A stretch of 64,000 nt of DNA, taken from Streptomyces sp. SA15. Its GTDB lineage: Bacteria > Actinomycetota > Actinomycetes > Streptomycetales > Streptomycetaceae. Of the stretch, positions 7,696 through 14,792 are shown in pieces. A program made the position numbers and the translations under genes. Numbering within the stretch: the first letter of the stretch is position 1; every line of letters begins with the position of its first letter. Below the pieces are notes generated by a model, which ran no database searches, had not been told where the DNA came from, and saw nothing but the letters and a program-made list of their open reading frames with translations. The DNA lies in assembly GCF_002291145.1 (NCBI RefSeq), contig NZ_NTGE01000094.1, forward strand, positions 45,551-109,550, in the 5' to 3' direction.

Positions 7696-8003
7696 CGTCG
7701 TACGTACTGTGTGGACCGGCCCTGAACATGCCGCACGTACTGTGTGGACCGGCCCCGAACATGCCGAACGTGCCGTGCGGGTCGGCCCCGACCGAGCTGA
7801 GTGGACCGGCCCGGAAGCGGCGAGGCTCCCCCTTACTCGCCGCGGCCGACGGACGGCAGGGGCACCTGAGCCGCCCTGCCGCCCAGTGGGGGCGGGGCCT
7901 CCCCTGCCCCGCCCCCACCCCCACAACCCCCCACCGCATCCCCGTCCCCCTTTCCGCCCACACCTCTCCACGGGCGATACGCGTGCGAAGGAGCCCGCGA
8001 TGA
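7692..8003 (+). CDS. Possible small repeat-containing ORF bridging fruK and fruA
   Basis: This 103-codon frame starts at an ATG overlapping the fruK stop (ATGA) and ends in a TGA overlapping the fruA ATG (ATGA). It would therefore translationally couple the two genes without a gap. The N-terminus consists of three copies of an 11-residue unit (VLCGPALNMPH type) encoded by the 33-bp repeats; the rest is Arg/Pro/Thr-rich. No known domain is visible, and fruA has its own strong ribosome site inside it. It may be non-coding sequence that happens to stay open; the precise double overlap is the only argument for coding. Confidence 0.25.
   Translation: MTSYVLCGPALNMPHVLCGPAPNMPNVPCGSAPTELSGPARKRRGSPLLAAADGRQGHLSRPAAQWGRGLPCPAPTPTTPHRIPVPLSAHTSPRAIRVRRSPR
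7703..7800 (+). repeat. Three tandem 33-bp repeats in the fruK-fruA gap
   Basis: Units begin at 7703, 7736 and 7769. The first two differ at only a few positions (shared core CGTACTGTGTGGACCGGCCC), and the third is degenerate. A partial fourth (GTGGACCGGCCCGG) follows at about 7800. The repeats stay in frame with the short open frame from 7692. Confidence 0.85.
7886..7918 (+). promoter_or_regulatory. Very stable hairpin inside the fruK-fruA junction
   Basis: A perfect 13-bp G/C-rich stem (GTGGGGGCGGGGC at 7886-7898 with 7906-7918) encloses a 7-nt loop, 81 nt before the fruA ATG. Inside an operon such a structure could act as an attenuator, an mRNA processing or stability element, or a partial terminator that sets the fruK:fruA ratio. 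The role is inference. Confidence 0.7.
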
Positions 8004-10066
8004 GCGACATGATCACCGCGGACCTGGTCGATCTCGACCTGTCCGCCGACACCAAGGAAGCTGCGGCGCGTGCCCTCGCCGAGCGCATGGTCACCCTGGG
8101 CCGGGTGACCGACCTGGAGGGCTTCCTCGCCGACGTGGCCGCCCGCGAGGCACAGATGCCGACCGGCCTCGACGGCGGCATCGGCATCCCGCACTGCCGC
8201 AGCGAGCACGTCACCGAGCCGACGCTCGCCTTCGGGCGCAGCGCCGCCGGGATCGACTTCGGTGCCGCGGACGGCCCCGCCGACCTGATCTTCCTGATCG
8301 CCGCGCCCGCCGGCGCCGACGACGCCCACCTGACGATCCTGTCCTCGCTGGCCCGGCAGCTGATGAACGCCGAGTTCACCGACGCGCTGCGGTCGGCGGG
8401 GGACGCGGCGGCCGCGGCGGCGCTGATCCGCGGGGACGAGGCGCCGACGGTCGAGAAGACGGCCGGTTCCGAAGACTCCGCTGCGGCGTCGGCGGCGGCC
8501 TCCGCCGACGCCGCAGCGGGTACCGACGAGGGCGGGGCTTCCGAAGCGCGCGAGGAGCGCGAGGAGCGCCCCTTCCGTATCGTCGCCGTCACCTCCTGCC
8601 CCACCGGCATCGCCCACACCTACATGGCGGCCGAGTCCCTGGAGAACGCGGGCCGTGAGGCGGGCGTCGAACTCGTCGTCGAGACGCAGGGCTCGGCCGG
8701 TTTCACCCGGCTCGACCCGGCTGTCATCGCGGCCGCCGACGGCGTGATCTTCGCCCACGACGTGCCCGTACGCGACAAGGACCGCTTCGCCGGCAAGCCC
8801 ACCGTCGACGTCGGCGTCAAGGCCGGCATCAACCGGCCCGCCGAGCTGATCACCGAGGTCCAGGGCAAGGCGGCACGCGGCGAGGTCACCGCCGGTTCCC
8901 CGGGCGCGACGCCCGTCGAACGCTCCGGCGACTCCGGCGAGGGCTACGGCACCAAGCTGCGCAAGTGGCTGATGTCCGGCGTCAGCTACATGGTCCCCTT
9001 CGTCGCCGCGGGCGGTCTGCTCATCGCCCTGGGCTTCGCGATCGGCGGCTGGAAGGTCGACAAGGCGCCGTCGGTGATGGAGCACTTCGTGTGGACCCAG
9101 ACCGACAGCTGGGCGGCCCTGCTCTTCCAGATCGGCGGCGTGGCCTTCGGGTTCCTGGTCCCGGTCCTGGCGGGCTACATCGCCTACGGCATGGCGGACC
9201 GGCCCGGTATCGTCCCCGGGTTCGTCGGCGGCATGATCGCGTTCAACATCAACGCGGGCTTCCTCGGCGGCCTCGCGGCCGGTCTGATCGCCGGTGGCGT
9301 GGTGATGGCGATCCAGAAGGTCAACATCCCGGCGGCGCTGCGCGGCATCATGCCGGTGGTGGTGATCCCGCTGATCTCCTCGGCGATCGTCGGCTTCCTG
9401 ATGTTCGTCGTGATCGGCAAACCCATCGCCGAGGCGCAGAAGGGCATGACCGACTGGCTGAACGGTCTGTCCGGCAGCAACGCCATCCTGCTCGGCGCCC
9501 TGCTCGGCCTGATGATGTGCTTCGACCTCGGCGGCCCGGTCAACAAGGTCGCGTACACCTTCGCCACCGCCGGTATCGCGGTCGCGAACCCCAGCGACTC
9601 CGCGATGAAGATCATGGCCGCGGTGATGGCGGCCGGCATGGTCCCGCCGCTCGCCATGGCCCTGGCCACGACGATCCGCGGCAAGCTGTTCACCCAGACC
9701 GAGCGCGAGAACGGCAAGGCCGCCTGGGTCCTGGGCGCCTCCTTCATCTCCGAGGGCGCGATCCCGTTCGCCGCGGCCGACCCGCTGCGCGTCATCCCGT
9801 CCTCGATGGTGGGCGGCGCGGTCACCGGCGCCCTGTCGATGGCCTTCGACGCCACTCTGCGCGCCCCGCACGGCGGCATTTTCGTCGTCCCGCTGATCGG
9901 CAACCCCTTCCTCTACCTGATCGCCATCGCGGCGGGCGTGGGCGTCACGACGGCGCTGGTCGTCGTCCTGAAGAGCATGCGCAAGCCGGCACCGGGCGGC
10001 CCGGCCCCCGAGGCGACGGAGACGGCCGCGGCGACGGCCGATCGGAAGCAGCCGGTCGCCGCGTAG
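8000..10066 (+). CDS. fruA: Fructose-specific PTS permease, fused EIIABC
   Basis: The 688-residue protein has three domains in the order A-B-C. EIIA is about residues 5-150, with the phosphohistidine His65 in GGIGIPHCRS. An Ala/Glu-rich linker follows. EIIB is about 193-295, with the phosphocysteine Cys200 in TSCPTGIAHTYMAA. EIIC is the membrane part from about 320, beginning LRKWLMSGVSYMVPFVAAGG. The fusion imports fructose and releases fructose 1-phosphate for FruK, receiving phosphate from HPr. The start is ATG 8000, with GAAGGAG 6 nt upstream; an in-frame upstream ATG at 7709 would only add the repeat-derived peptide. A tandem repeat and a hairpin terminator follow. Confidence 0.95.
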   Translation: MSDMITADLVDLDLSADTKEAAARALAERMVTLGRVTDLEGFLADVAAREAQMPTGLDGGIGIPHCRSEHVTEPTLAFGRSAAGIDFGAADGPADLIFLIAAPAGADDAHLTILSSLARQLMNAEFTDALRSAGDAAAAAALIRGDEAPTVEKTAGSEDSAAASAAASADAAAGTDEGGASEAREEREERPFRIVAVTSCPTGIAHTYMAAESLENAGREAGVELVVETQGSAGFTRLDPAVIAAADGVIFAHDVPVRDKDRFAGKPTVDVGVKAGINRPAELITEVQGKAARGEVTAGSPGATPVERSGDSGEGYGTKLRKWLMSGVSYMVPFVAAGGLLIALGFAIGGWKVDKAPSVMEHFVWTQTDSWAALLFQIGGVAFGFLVPVLAGYIAYGMADRPGIVPGFVGGMIAFNINAGFLGGLAAGLIAGGVVMAIQKVNIPAALRGIMPVVVIPLISSAIVGFLMFVVIGKPIAEAQKGMTDWLNGLSGSNAILLGALLGLMMCFDLGGPVNKVAYTFATAGIAVANPSDSAMKIMAAVMAAGMVPPLAMALATTIRGKLFTQTERENGKAAWVLGASFISEGAIPFAAADPLRVIPSSMVGGAVTGALSMAFDATLRAPHGGIFVVPLIGNPFLYLIAIAAGVGVTTALVVVLKSMRKPAPGGPAPEATETAAATADRKQPVAA

Positions 10067-10116
10067 GCATCTGCGAGGGCCGCGCGTAGGCATCGGCGAG
10101 AGCCGCGCGTAGGCAT
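10061..10116 (+). repeat. Three 23-bp tandem repeats over the fruA stop codon
   Basis: The core GCGTAGGCAT recurs at 10061, 10084 and 10107, a period of exactly 23 bp. The first copy includes the fruA stop codon TAG, so each later copy also carries an in-frame-like TAG. The array is directly followed by the terminator hairpin. Confidence 0.85.
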
Positions 10117-10139
10117 GGAGGCCGGCCTGCGAGATACGT

Positions 10140-10169
10140 CACGGTCCGGGACTCAGGTCCCGGACCGTG
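10140..10169 (+). terminator. Terminator of the fruRKA operon
   Basis: A perfect 13-bp stem (CACGGTCCGGGAC at 10140-10152 with 10157-10169) and a 4-nt loop lie 73 nt after the fruA stop and 16 nt before the next gene. Confidence 0.85.
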
Positions 10170-10185
10170 GTGTCTACTGGAGCGC

Positions 10186-10440
10186 ATGCCTGAGCACGTC
10201 TCCGTCTACCAGCTGCTGGGGATGACCTTCCTCGTCCTGGTGACCGTCGCCTGGGGGTTCGGCCTGGCCCTCATGCTGCGCCACGGCCGCGGCGAGGCGG
10301 CCCTGTGGCGGGCCGCCCACACCCGGCCCACGCTTGCGCACCAGCGGCAGACCGGCCCCCCGCGTGAGTCCGTCGAACTGACCCCGGCGGAGGAAGACGC
10401 GTTCGAGGGTCTGGTACGACGGCTCAGCGCCGACCGCTGA
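10186..10440 (+). CDS. Small single-pass membrane protein, unknown function
   Basis: The 84-residue protein has one clear membrane segment (LLGMTFLVLVTVAWGFGLALML, about residues 10-31) followed by a cytoplasmic Arg/His-rich region and an acidic C-terminal helix (TPAEEDAFEGLVRRLSADR). The ATG has GGAG 6 nt upstream and the gene starts just after the fruRKA terminator. I do not recognise a named family. It looks like a conserved Streptomyces hypothetical, and its reading frame has normal codon use. A perfect 3 x 20 bp repeat follows its stop. Confidence 0.65.
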   Translation: MPEHVSVYQLLGMTFLVLVTVAWGFGLALMLRHGRGEAALWRAAHTRPTLAHQRQTGPPRESVELTPAEEDAFEGLVRRLSADR

Positions 10441-10470
10441 GCCGCTCCCCGCGCCCGCCGAACGCGCACC

Positions 10471-10530
10471 GAGCCCGCTGCACGCGCCACGAGCCCGCTG
10501 CACGCGCCACGAGCCCGCTGCACGCGCCGC
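10471..10530. repeat. Perfect 3 x 20 bp tandem repeat between convergent genes
   Basis: GAGCCCGCTGCACGCGCCAC is repeated at 10471, 10491 and 10511 with only the last base or two of the third copy changed. It lies between the small membrane protein gene and the 3-prime end of the DUF6227 gene, ending 5 nt before that gene's stop codon. Confidence 0.95.
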
Positions 10531-10534
10531 CCGC

Positions 10535-11281
10535 TCAGGAGAGCTGCGCAGCCCGCCGCTCCATCGCGTCCCTGGCCGCGTCCTCGCTCCCGTACACCTC
10601 GCACATGTGCCGCCCGTCGGGCGTCACCGTGTGCTCGACCTCCCAGAGGGAGACCTCCTCGCCGTCACGCAGCAGGAAGGCGTGCTCGTAGAGCGAGAAG
10701 CACAGCCCGGCACGGCCCGCCCGGCAGGGGCGCCCGAAAGCCTGCGTGATCTGGTACGCGCACGCCGTGGCCAGCAGCGCGGCCGTCTCCGCACCCGGCC
10801 GGTCCGGGTTCTCCGCCCGGCGCAGCACCCGGCGCGCGTGGTCCGCCGAGTCGCCCGGCAGATACGCGTGGCGCGGCGCCGGAACCGGCGACAGCTGCAC
10901 CGTCACCGGCAGCTCGAAGTCCGGCGCGTCCGGCGGCAGCGGCAGCCGCGCGGTGGCGGTGCGCAGCTCCTCCTCGTCCACGTACACCTCGTGCTGCGGG
11001 ACGCTGCCCGGGGCGGTGTTGTGGACGAGCTCCCACAGGGTGAGCGCCGAGCCGTCCGCGAGCAGCCAGGTGTGCCGGTACGTCTCGCGGTGCAGCCCCG
11101 CGCTGTGGTGCGCGGAGTGCAGCGAACTGTCGTGCGCCAGCGCGCAGTCCAGACGCCGTATCGTCTCGTCGGGCAACTCGAAGGAGTTCAGGGCACGGCC
11201 GAGGAGCCGCGCGAGGTGCTCCTCCGGAGACTCGGGCGACTCGGGTGGTTCGTACGCTGCTGTCTCGTACGGAACGCTCAA
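10535..11281 (-). CDS. DUF6227-family protein, unknown function
   Basis: This 248-residue soluble protein is of a type I associate with the Streptomyces family DUF6227. It contains two related halves: each has a segment of the form TWLLADGSALTLWELVHN or AFLLRDGEEVSLWEVEHT followed by an HxxYxxEEEL-like or MCEVYGSEDAA stretch, suggesting an internal duplication. The start is TTG at 11281, preceded by GGGAG at a good distance; no ATG or GTG is placed better. The N-terminal PPESPESPEEHL is acidic and proline-rich. No catalytic motif is visible. It sits alone between the fru region and the L,D-transpeptidase gene on the same strand. Confidence 0.75.
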   Translation of the reverse strand: MSVPYETAAYEPPESPESPEEHLARLLGRALNSFELPDETIRRLDCALAHDSSLHSAHHSAGLHRETYRHTWLLADGSALTLWELVHNTAPGSVPQHEVYVDEEELRTATARLPLPPDAPDFELPVTVQLSPVPAPRHAYLPGDSADHARRVLRRAENPDRPGAETAALLATACAYQITQAFGRPCRAGRAGLCFSLYEHAFLLRDGEEVSLWEVEHTVTPDGRHMCEVYGSEDAARDAMERRAAQLS

Positions 11282-11386
11282 GGTTTCTCCCGGCGTTGCT
11301 GCATGTCACCTTGTGGGTGCATACCGTAGCCCCTCGGTCGGACATCATGTCCGGGAACCGAGAAAACGTACGCCCGGAAAACGTCC

Positions 11387-11415
11387 GGGCCGCGGGGAAA
11401 GTTCCCACGCGGCCC
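11387..11415 (-). terminator. Hairpin terminator downstream of the L,D-transpeptidase gene
   Basis: GGGCCGCG (11387-11394) pairs with 11408-11415; GGG and AA extend the stem across a single bulged base to about 13 bp with a 2-3 nt loop. It lies 53 nt beyond the end of the minus-strand L,D-transpeptidase gene. Confidence 0.65.
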
Positions 11416-11467
11416 GATGATCCGTCAAAAACCGCCGGTCAGACGCCCTTCCGGCGTGCGGGTGCAC

Positions 11468-12685
11468 TCAGGCGGCGCTTCCCGCGATCCACTCGCTCCA
11501 CGCCATGTTCCAGCCGTTCAGCCCGTTGTCCGGGGCCACGGTCCTGTCGGGGGAGTTCTTCACGATCACGAGGTCCCCGATGAGCGAGTTGTCGTAGAAC
11601 CACTTGGCGGGCGTGGCACCCCGCGCACCCTGTACGTCCGCGAGCCCGACACAGCCGTGGCTGGTGCCCTGACGGCCGAAGGGCGGATTGCCCCTGCTGT
11701 ACCAGTAGTTGCCGTGGATGAAGGTCCCCGACGTGGTCAGACGCATCGCGTGCGGCACGTCCGGGATGTCGTACTCGCCGCCGAAGCCGACCGTCGTGCC
11801 GTTCATCCGTGTCTGCGTGAACTTCTCGGAGATCACCATCTGACCGTTGTAGGTCGGGTTCTGGGCGCTGCCCGCCGAGATCGGCACCGTCTTGATCGTC
11901 TTGCCGTCCCGCACGACCGTCATGGTCTGCGTGTTCACGTCGACCGTGGAGACCTGGGAGCGCCCGATCGTGAAGCTGACGGTCTTCTTCTGCACCCCGT
12001 AGACGCCGTTCGCGCCCTCGACCCCGTCCAGATCGATCTTCATCGTGACCTTGGAGCCTGCCTTCCAGTACTCCTCGGGCCGGAAGTCGAGCCGCTGCGA
12101 GCCGAACCAGTGCCCGACCACCTTCTGCCCGCTGCTCGACGTCACCGTGATGTGCGACTGCACGGCCTTCTTGTCGCTGATCACCTTGTCGAAGCTGAAC
12201 GACACCGGCATCCCGACCCCGACCGTCGTGCCGTTGTCCGGCGTGTACGTCCCGATGAAGCTGTTCGCCGAAGAGACCGTGGTGAAGATGGAGTTGGCGG
12301 CCGCGGTACGGCCGTTGGCGTCCTTCGCGGTCGCCGATATCTCGTACTTCGTCCCGCGCTCCAACTGCTCCTTCGGCTTCCAACTGCCGCCATCCGCGGC
12401 CATCGACCCCGGTACGGCCGTCCCCGTCCCCGCCACCGTCATCTTCACGTCGGTCAGCCTGCCGTCGCTGACCTTCACGCCGGTGGTGTTGATCGACGCG
12501 TCGGTCGAACCGTCCTCGGCCGAGATGGCGATCTTCGCGACCGACGTCTTGACGGACGCCTTCCCGTTCTCGCCCCCGCTCTTGGCGTTGGCACTTCCGC
12601 CACAGGCGGTGAGGGTGAGGGCGCCGACCATCAGGGCGGCACAGGCCCCGAGTACGCGCCGCGCTGTTGTGTCCGGCGTTGTCAC
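11468..12685 (-). CDS. L,D-transpeptidase lipoprotein (Ig-like domains + YkuD)
   Basis: The 405-residue protein starts at GTG 12685 with a GGAGC site. The signal peptide ends in the lipobox LTLTAC-GGS, so the mature protein is a membrane-anchored lipoprotein. Two immunoglobulin-like domains follow (to about residue 240), then a YkuD catalytic domain with HGNYWYSRGNPPFGRQGTSHGCVGL split as His...SHGC; the Cys is the nucleophile. The layout matches mycobacterial LdtMt2-type enzymes, which make 3-3 cross-links in peptidoglycan. S. coelicolor has a similar lipoprotein at this locus. The longer open frame to 12832 is upstream shadow. It is transcribed alone. Confidence 0.92.
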   Translation of the reverse strand: MTTPDTTARRVLGACAALMVGALTLTACGGSANAKSGGENGKASVKTSVAKIAISAEDGSTDASINTTGVKVSDGRLTDVKMTVAGTGTAVPGSMAADGGSWKPKEQLERGTKYEISATAKDANGRTAAANSIFTTVSSANSFIGTYTPDNGTTVGVGMPVSFSFDKVISDKKAVQSHITVTSSSGQKVVGHWFGSQRLDFRPEEYWKAGSKVTMKIDLDGVEGANGVYGVQKKTVSFTIGRSQVSTVDVNTQTMTVVRDGKTIKTVPISAGSAQNPTYNGQMVISEKFTQTRMNGTTVGFGGEYDIPDVPHAMRLTTSGTFIHGNYWYSRGNPPFGRQGTSHGCVGLADVQGARGATPAKWFYDNSLIGDLVIVKNSPDRTVAPDNGLNGWNMAWSEWIAGSAA

Positions 12686-12857
12686 GGGCTGCTCCAAGTT
12701 CGTGTGATGTGCGCGATCCGCTCCGGTGCATGGAGGAACGCTCCAGTGCGTGGAGAAAGAGGGGATCGGCGGTGGGCCGGGTTCCCTCCGTTCGTCATGA
12801 ACGCCATCACGTGACGGAACCGGGACAATCACCGTGCGAGAGACGGCGTCCGCTCTA

Positions 12858-12892
12858 GGGGGTGAGGGGGTGAGGGGGTGAGGGGTTAGGGG
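12858..12892 (+). repeat. G-run array with G-quadruplex potential
   Basis: Five runs of four or five G separated by TGA or TTA (G5-TGA-G5-TGA-G5-TGA-G4-TTA-G4) fit an intramolecular G-quadruplex pattern. The unit GAGGGGGT is a perfect 8-bp repeat. It lies between the L,D-transpeptidase start and the end of the P1 peptidase gene. Confidence 0.8.
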
Positions 12893-12900
12893 CCCCTCCT

Positions 12901-12961
12901 CTCCCCGCCCTCGTCAACGACCCTGTACAACTCCCCGCCCTCGTCAACGACCCCCGTACAA
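12901..12961. repeat. Two 30-31 bp direct repeats spanning a gene end
   Basis: CTCCCCGCCCTCGTCAACGA starts at 12901 and again at 12931; a third partial start (CTCCCCGTACGACGG) at 12962 is inside the coding region. The second copy contains the stop codon of the P1 peptidase gene, so the first copy is a duplicated gene tail. Confidence 0.85.
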
Positions 12962-13972
12962 CTCCCCGTACGACGGCCACACCCCACCCGGCCCCTCCAC
13001 CGACTCGGCGGCGTGCACGGCCCGTACGATCGCGCGTGTCACCAGGTCCGCGCCGGCCGCGAGGATCTCGTTCAGCGCGAGTGGGTTGCCGGCGTCCAGC
13101 GGGCGTGTCCCTGTCGCCAGCGCGAACACCGTGTCGCCGTCGTGGAGGAGATGCACCGGCCGTACGGCACGCGCGATGCCGTCGTGCGCGGTGCCGGCCA
13201 TCTTCTGTGCCTGCGCCTTCGACAGGTCAGCGTCGGTGGCTACCACCGCGAGCGTGGTGTTGAGCGGGGGAGGCCCGTTCGTCACCGCGACCTCGGCGAG
13301 GCGCCGGCGTGCGGCGTCATGGACATGCGCCTCCGGGTACTCCACGCGCCCCTGGAACAACTCCCCGTACAAGACGCCCGTTTCCGGATCCCGTACCGCT
13401 CCCGCCGCGTTGGCCACCACCAGCGCGGCCACCGTGATCCCCGAGTCGAGGACGGTGCTCGCGCTGCCGACCCCGCCCTTCAACTGCCCGACCACCGCGC
13501 CCGTACCCGCGCCGACGCACCCTTCCCGCACCGGTGCACCGGGTTCGCTCGCGGCGGCCGCCTCGACCGCGGCCCGGCCGGTTGCCGCGTCCGGTCGGGC
13601 CCGGAAGTCGCCGCCCCGCCCCAGATCGAAGACACAGGCGGCCGGCACCACCGGCACGACGTGCGCCGGATCCACCCCCACCCGCACCCCGCGCCCCTGT
13701 TCTTCCAGCCAGGCCATCACCCCGGACGCCGCGTCGAGCCCGTACGCGCTGCCGCCGGTCAGCACGATCGCCTCGACCTTCTGCACCAGGTTGCGTGGAT
13801 CGAGGGCGTCGGTCTCCTTGGTCCCGGGACCGCCGCCCCGCACATCCACGGCGGCGACGGCACCGCCCTCCGGGGCCAGCACGACCGTGGTACCGGTGAG
13901 CCAACCGTCGCCGTTACGCGTCGCGTGCCCCACCCGCATACCGGACACGTCCGTCAGAGCGTCAACTGTCAT
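12944..13972 (-). CDS. P1-family peptidase (DmpA/NylC-type, S58)
   Basis: The 342-residue protein starts with MTVDALTDVSGMRVGHATR, a family-typical N-terminus. Other family segments are visible: VVLAPEGGAVAAVDVRGGGPGTKET, LTGGSAYGLDAA and GCVGAGTGAVVG. The segment NTTLAVVATDADL is where NylC-like relatives self-cleave to expose a Thr nucleophile. The family includes aminopeptidases and oligomer hydrolases; the substrate here cannot be predicted. The start is the ATG at 13972, divergent with 36 nt spacing from the small gene at 14009. The upstream extension of the open frame is not coding. Its 3-prime end was duplicated as a short direct repeat. Confidence 0.88.
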   Translation of the reverse strand: MTVDALTDVSGMRVGHATRNGDGWLTGTTVVLAPEGGAVAAVDVRGGGPGTKETDALDPRNLVQKVEAIVLTGGSAYGLDAASGVMAWLEEQGRGVRVGVDPAHVVPVVPAACVFDLGRGGDFRARPDAATGRAAVEAAAASEPGAPVREGCVGAGTGAVVGQLKGGVGSASTVLDSGITVAALVVANAAGAVRDPETGVLYGELFQGRVEYPEAHVHDAARRRLAEVAVTNGPPPLNTTLAVVATDADLSKAQAQKMAGTAHDGIARAVRPVHLLHDGDTVFALATGTRPLDAGNPLALNEILAAGADLVTRAIVRAVHAAESVEGPGGVWPSYGELYGGR

Positions 13973-14008
13973 GAGCCCAGTCTGGTACGGCGCCCGTACC
14001 CTGGACCC

Positions 14009-14212
14009 ATGACCACCGCCCCCGACCCCACGCCCAGCCCTGAGCCGAACGAGCCGCGTGAGCCGAAGGCCGCGCTGATCTTCGACGATCCCCTGGACCA
14101 GCAGTCCTCGGACGACACGGACCGCGGGTGGGGCGAGCGTCCCGGCGCAGGCGCCGACAGCATGGCCGATCTGAAGCGCTTCCTCGACGAGAAGCCGCCC
14201 CACCACCTCTGA
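14009..14212 (+). CDS. Small acidic conserved Streptomyces protein, unknown function
   Basis: This 67-residue protein is rich in Pro, Asp and Glu, with a recognisable core AALIFDDPLDQQSSDDTDRG and a C-terminal MADLKRFLDEKPPHHL. It is not in the same frame category as its antisense neighbours and shows coding-type third positions. There is no Shine-Dalgarno. Instead TACCCT (13997-14002) ends 6 nt before the ATG, suggesting a leaderless transcript divergent from the P1 peptidase gene. It has no domain I recognise. It is probably a real small gene conserved beside mscL. Confidence 0.6.
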   Translation: MTTAPDPTPSPEPNEPREPKAALIFDDPLDQQSSDDTDRGWGERPGAGADSMADLKRFLDEKPPHHL

Positions 14213-14231
14213 GTCCGGCGGGCCGCTGCCG

Positions 14232-14702
14232 CTACCGCTCGTTGTGGCCCGACCCCCGCTGCGCGACCAGCGCGTCCCGGATCTCCTTGAGCACCTCCAG
14301 CTCGGTCACCTCCACGACCTCCCGCGCGCCCTCCTTCTCCTTCCTGCGGGCCTCCATCCGGGCCAGGTACTTCGACATGGGCAGGACCATCAGGAAGTAG
14401 ACGACGGCCGCCGTGATCACGAACGTGAGGGTGGAGCCGAGGACGGAGCCCCACATGATCCGGACGCCGGTCGCGCTGTCGCCCGTACCGGTGCAGGGCT
14501 CCTTGATGCACGAGCTGTAATGGTCGAGGTTCTTGGTGCCGATCGCTCCGATGACCGGATTGATGATCCCCTTCACCACCGAGTTGACGATGTTGGTGAA
14601 GGCGGCGCCGATCACCACCGCCACTGCCAGATCGACGACGTTCCCGCGCATCAGGAAGGCCTTGAAGCCCTCCCAGACGCTCGGTTCCTTCTTCTCGCTC
14701 AC
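14232..14702 (-). CDS. mscL: Large-conductance mechanosensitive channel MscL
   Basis: The 156-residue MscL has an N-terminal amphipathic helix (SVWEGFKAFLMRGN) and TM1 with VVDLAVAVVIGAAFTNIVNSVV, the pore-lining segment. A periplasmic loop of about 40 residues carries two cysteines, followed by TM2 (TFVITAAVVYFLMVLPM) and a charged C-terminal helix. It is an emergency valve for hypo-osmotic shock. The loop cysteines (SSCIKEPC) could form a disulfide. The GTG start at 14702 has GGAGAG upstream. It ends the minus-strand series FmdB-type protein, MTA phosphorylase, SAF protein, MscL. mscL is also near these genes in mycobacteria. Confidence 0.95.
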   Translation of the reverse strand: MSEKKEPSVWEGFKAFLMRGNVVDLAVAVVIGAAFTNIVNSVVKGIINPVIGAIGTKNLDHYSSCIKEPCTGTGDSATGVRIMWGSVLGSTLTFVITAAVVYFLMVLPMSKYLARMEARRKEKEGAREVVEVTELEVLKEIRDALVAQRGSGHNER

Positions 14703-14792
14703 CTCGGGGACTCTCCTCGCACGCGCAGGGTGTGGAACGAACAGCTCCGCAACCTACGACAGGCCGAGGTGTCCCCGCCCAACGGGGTGGGG

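Noticed and set aside
10471..10530. CRISPR-like array
   Set aside because: The three copies are contiguous, without spacers, and no cas genes are near.
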